From Bacillota bacterium (GTDB lineage Bacteria > Bacillota > Clostridia > Lachnospirales > Lachnospiraceae): DNA of 14,760 nt. A program made the position numbers and the translations under genes. The notes below the pieces were generated by a model, which was not told the origin of the DNA, searched no databases, and saw only the letters and a program-made list of their open reading frames with translations. Of the stretch, positions 14,733 through 14,760 are shown piece after piece. The stretch spans positions 1-14,760 of the forward strand of contig JAFADH010000182.1 of assembly GCA_023424995.1 (NCBI GenBank). The letters run 5' to 3'. Within the stretch, counting starts at the first letter, position 1. Each line of letters starts with the position of its first letter.

Positions 14733-14760
14733 GATATGAATGAGTCTTCCTTTCAATTGT

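Noticed and set aside
14733..14756. TTG start at 14756 for the lipoprotein
   Set aside because: The TTG and following codons are the ribosome-binding sequence itself, and the signal peptide fits better from ATG 14732.

Overview
The window looks like an accessory stretch of a Gram-positive Bacillota chromosome, most likely an unclassified member of the Clostridia. Reasons: strong AGGAGG-type ribosome binding sites, occasional TTG starts, an LPXTG-like sorting signal, a lipobox lipoprotein, a TcyP-type cystine symporter, and a GNAT protein and a divergent Fpg/Nei protein of types common in Clostridia. I cannot name a species. Base composition is mosaic: genes at 285-5630 and 9816-13218 are of moderate GC, while about 5650-9700 is clearly AT-rich.

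Region 1 (about 150-5870, minus strand) is an envelope module. A probable promoter at 5840-5868 leads, after a leader of about 200 nt, into a secreted, wall-anchored protein with two thioredoxin-like domains and a single cysteine (5630-3408). Next come a DAACS-type cystine symporter (3215-1797) and a membrane-anchored stalk protein with 24 tandem copies of an 8-residue unit (1763-285). Strong hairpins lie between the first two genes and after the last. The common thread may be handling of cystine or other disulfides at the cell surface; that is inference.

Region 2 (about 5890-6125) has no gene but holds a T-flanked imperfect terminator, an 11-bp perfect hairpin and a terminator-like hairpin in a row. 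It looks like a scar between blocks.

Region 3 (6141-9688, mostly plus strand) is AT-rich cargo: an APH-type small-molecule kinase, a 60-residue membrane protein, a possible small minus-strand ORF, a Fpg/Nei-like protein that lacks the catalytic Pro-Glu N-terminus, and a GNAT acetyltransferase with a C-terminal extension.

Region 4 (9816-13218, plus strand) is the most interesting part. A 598-residue protein joins a BtrH/C39-like papain-fold domain to a C-terminal beta-sandwich. It is followed by an AraC-type regulator whose sensor region appears to be a related BtrH-like domain. Both seem to lack the expected catalytic histidine, and the regulator also lacks the nucleophile cysteine. This suggests a cytoplasmic protein and a regulator derived from a shared, largely non-catalytic ligand-binding fold.

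Region 5 (13300-14760) holds a small gene broken by three frameshifts (13342-13754) behind a recognisable extended -10 promoter, a short inverted-repeat interval, and a minus-strand lipoprotein with a DxNxDG calcium-binding-like loop. No RNA genes, CRISPR arrays, intact insertion sequences or phage genes were seen.
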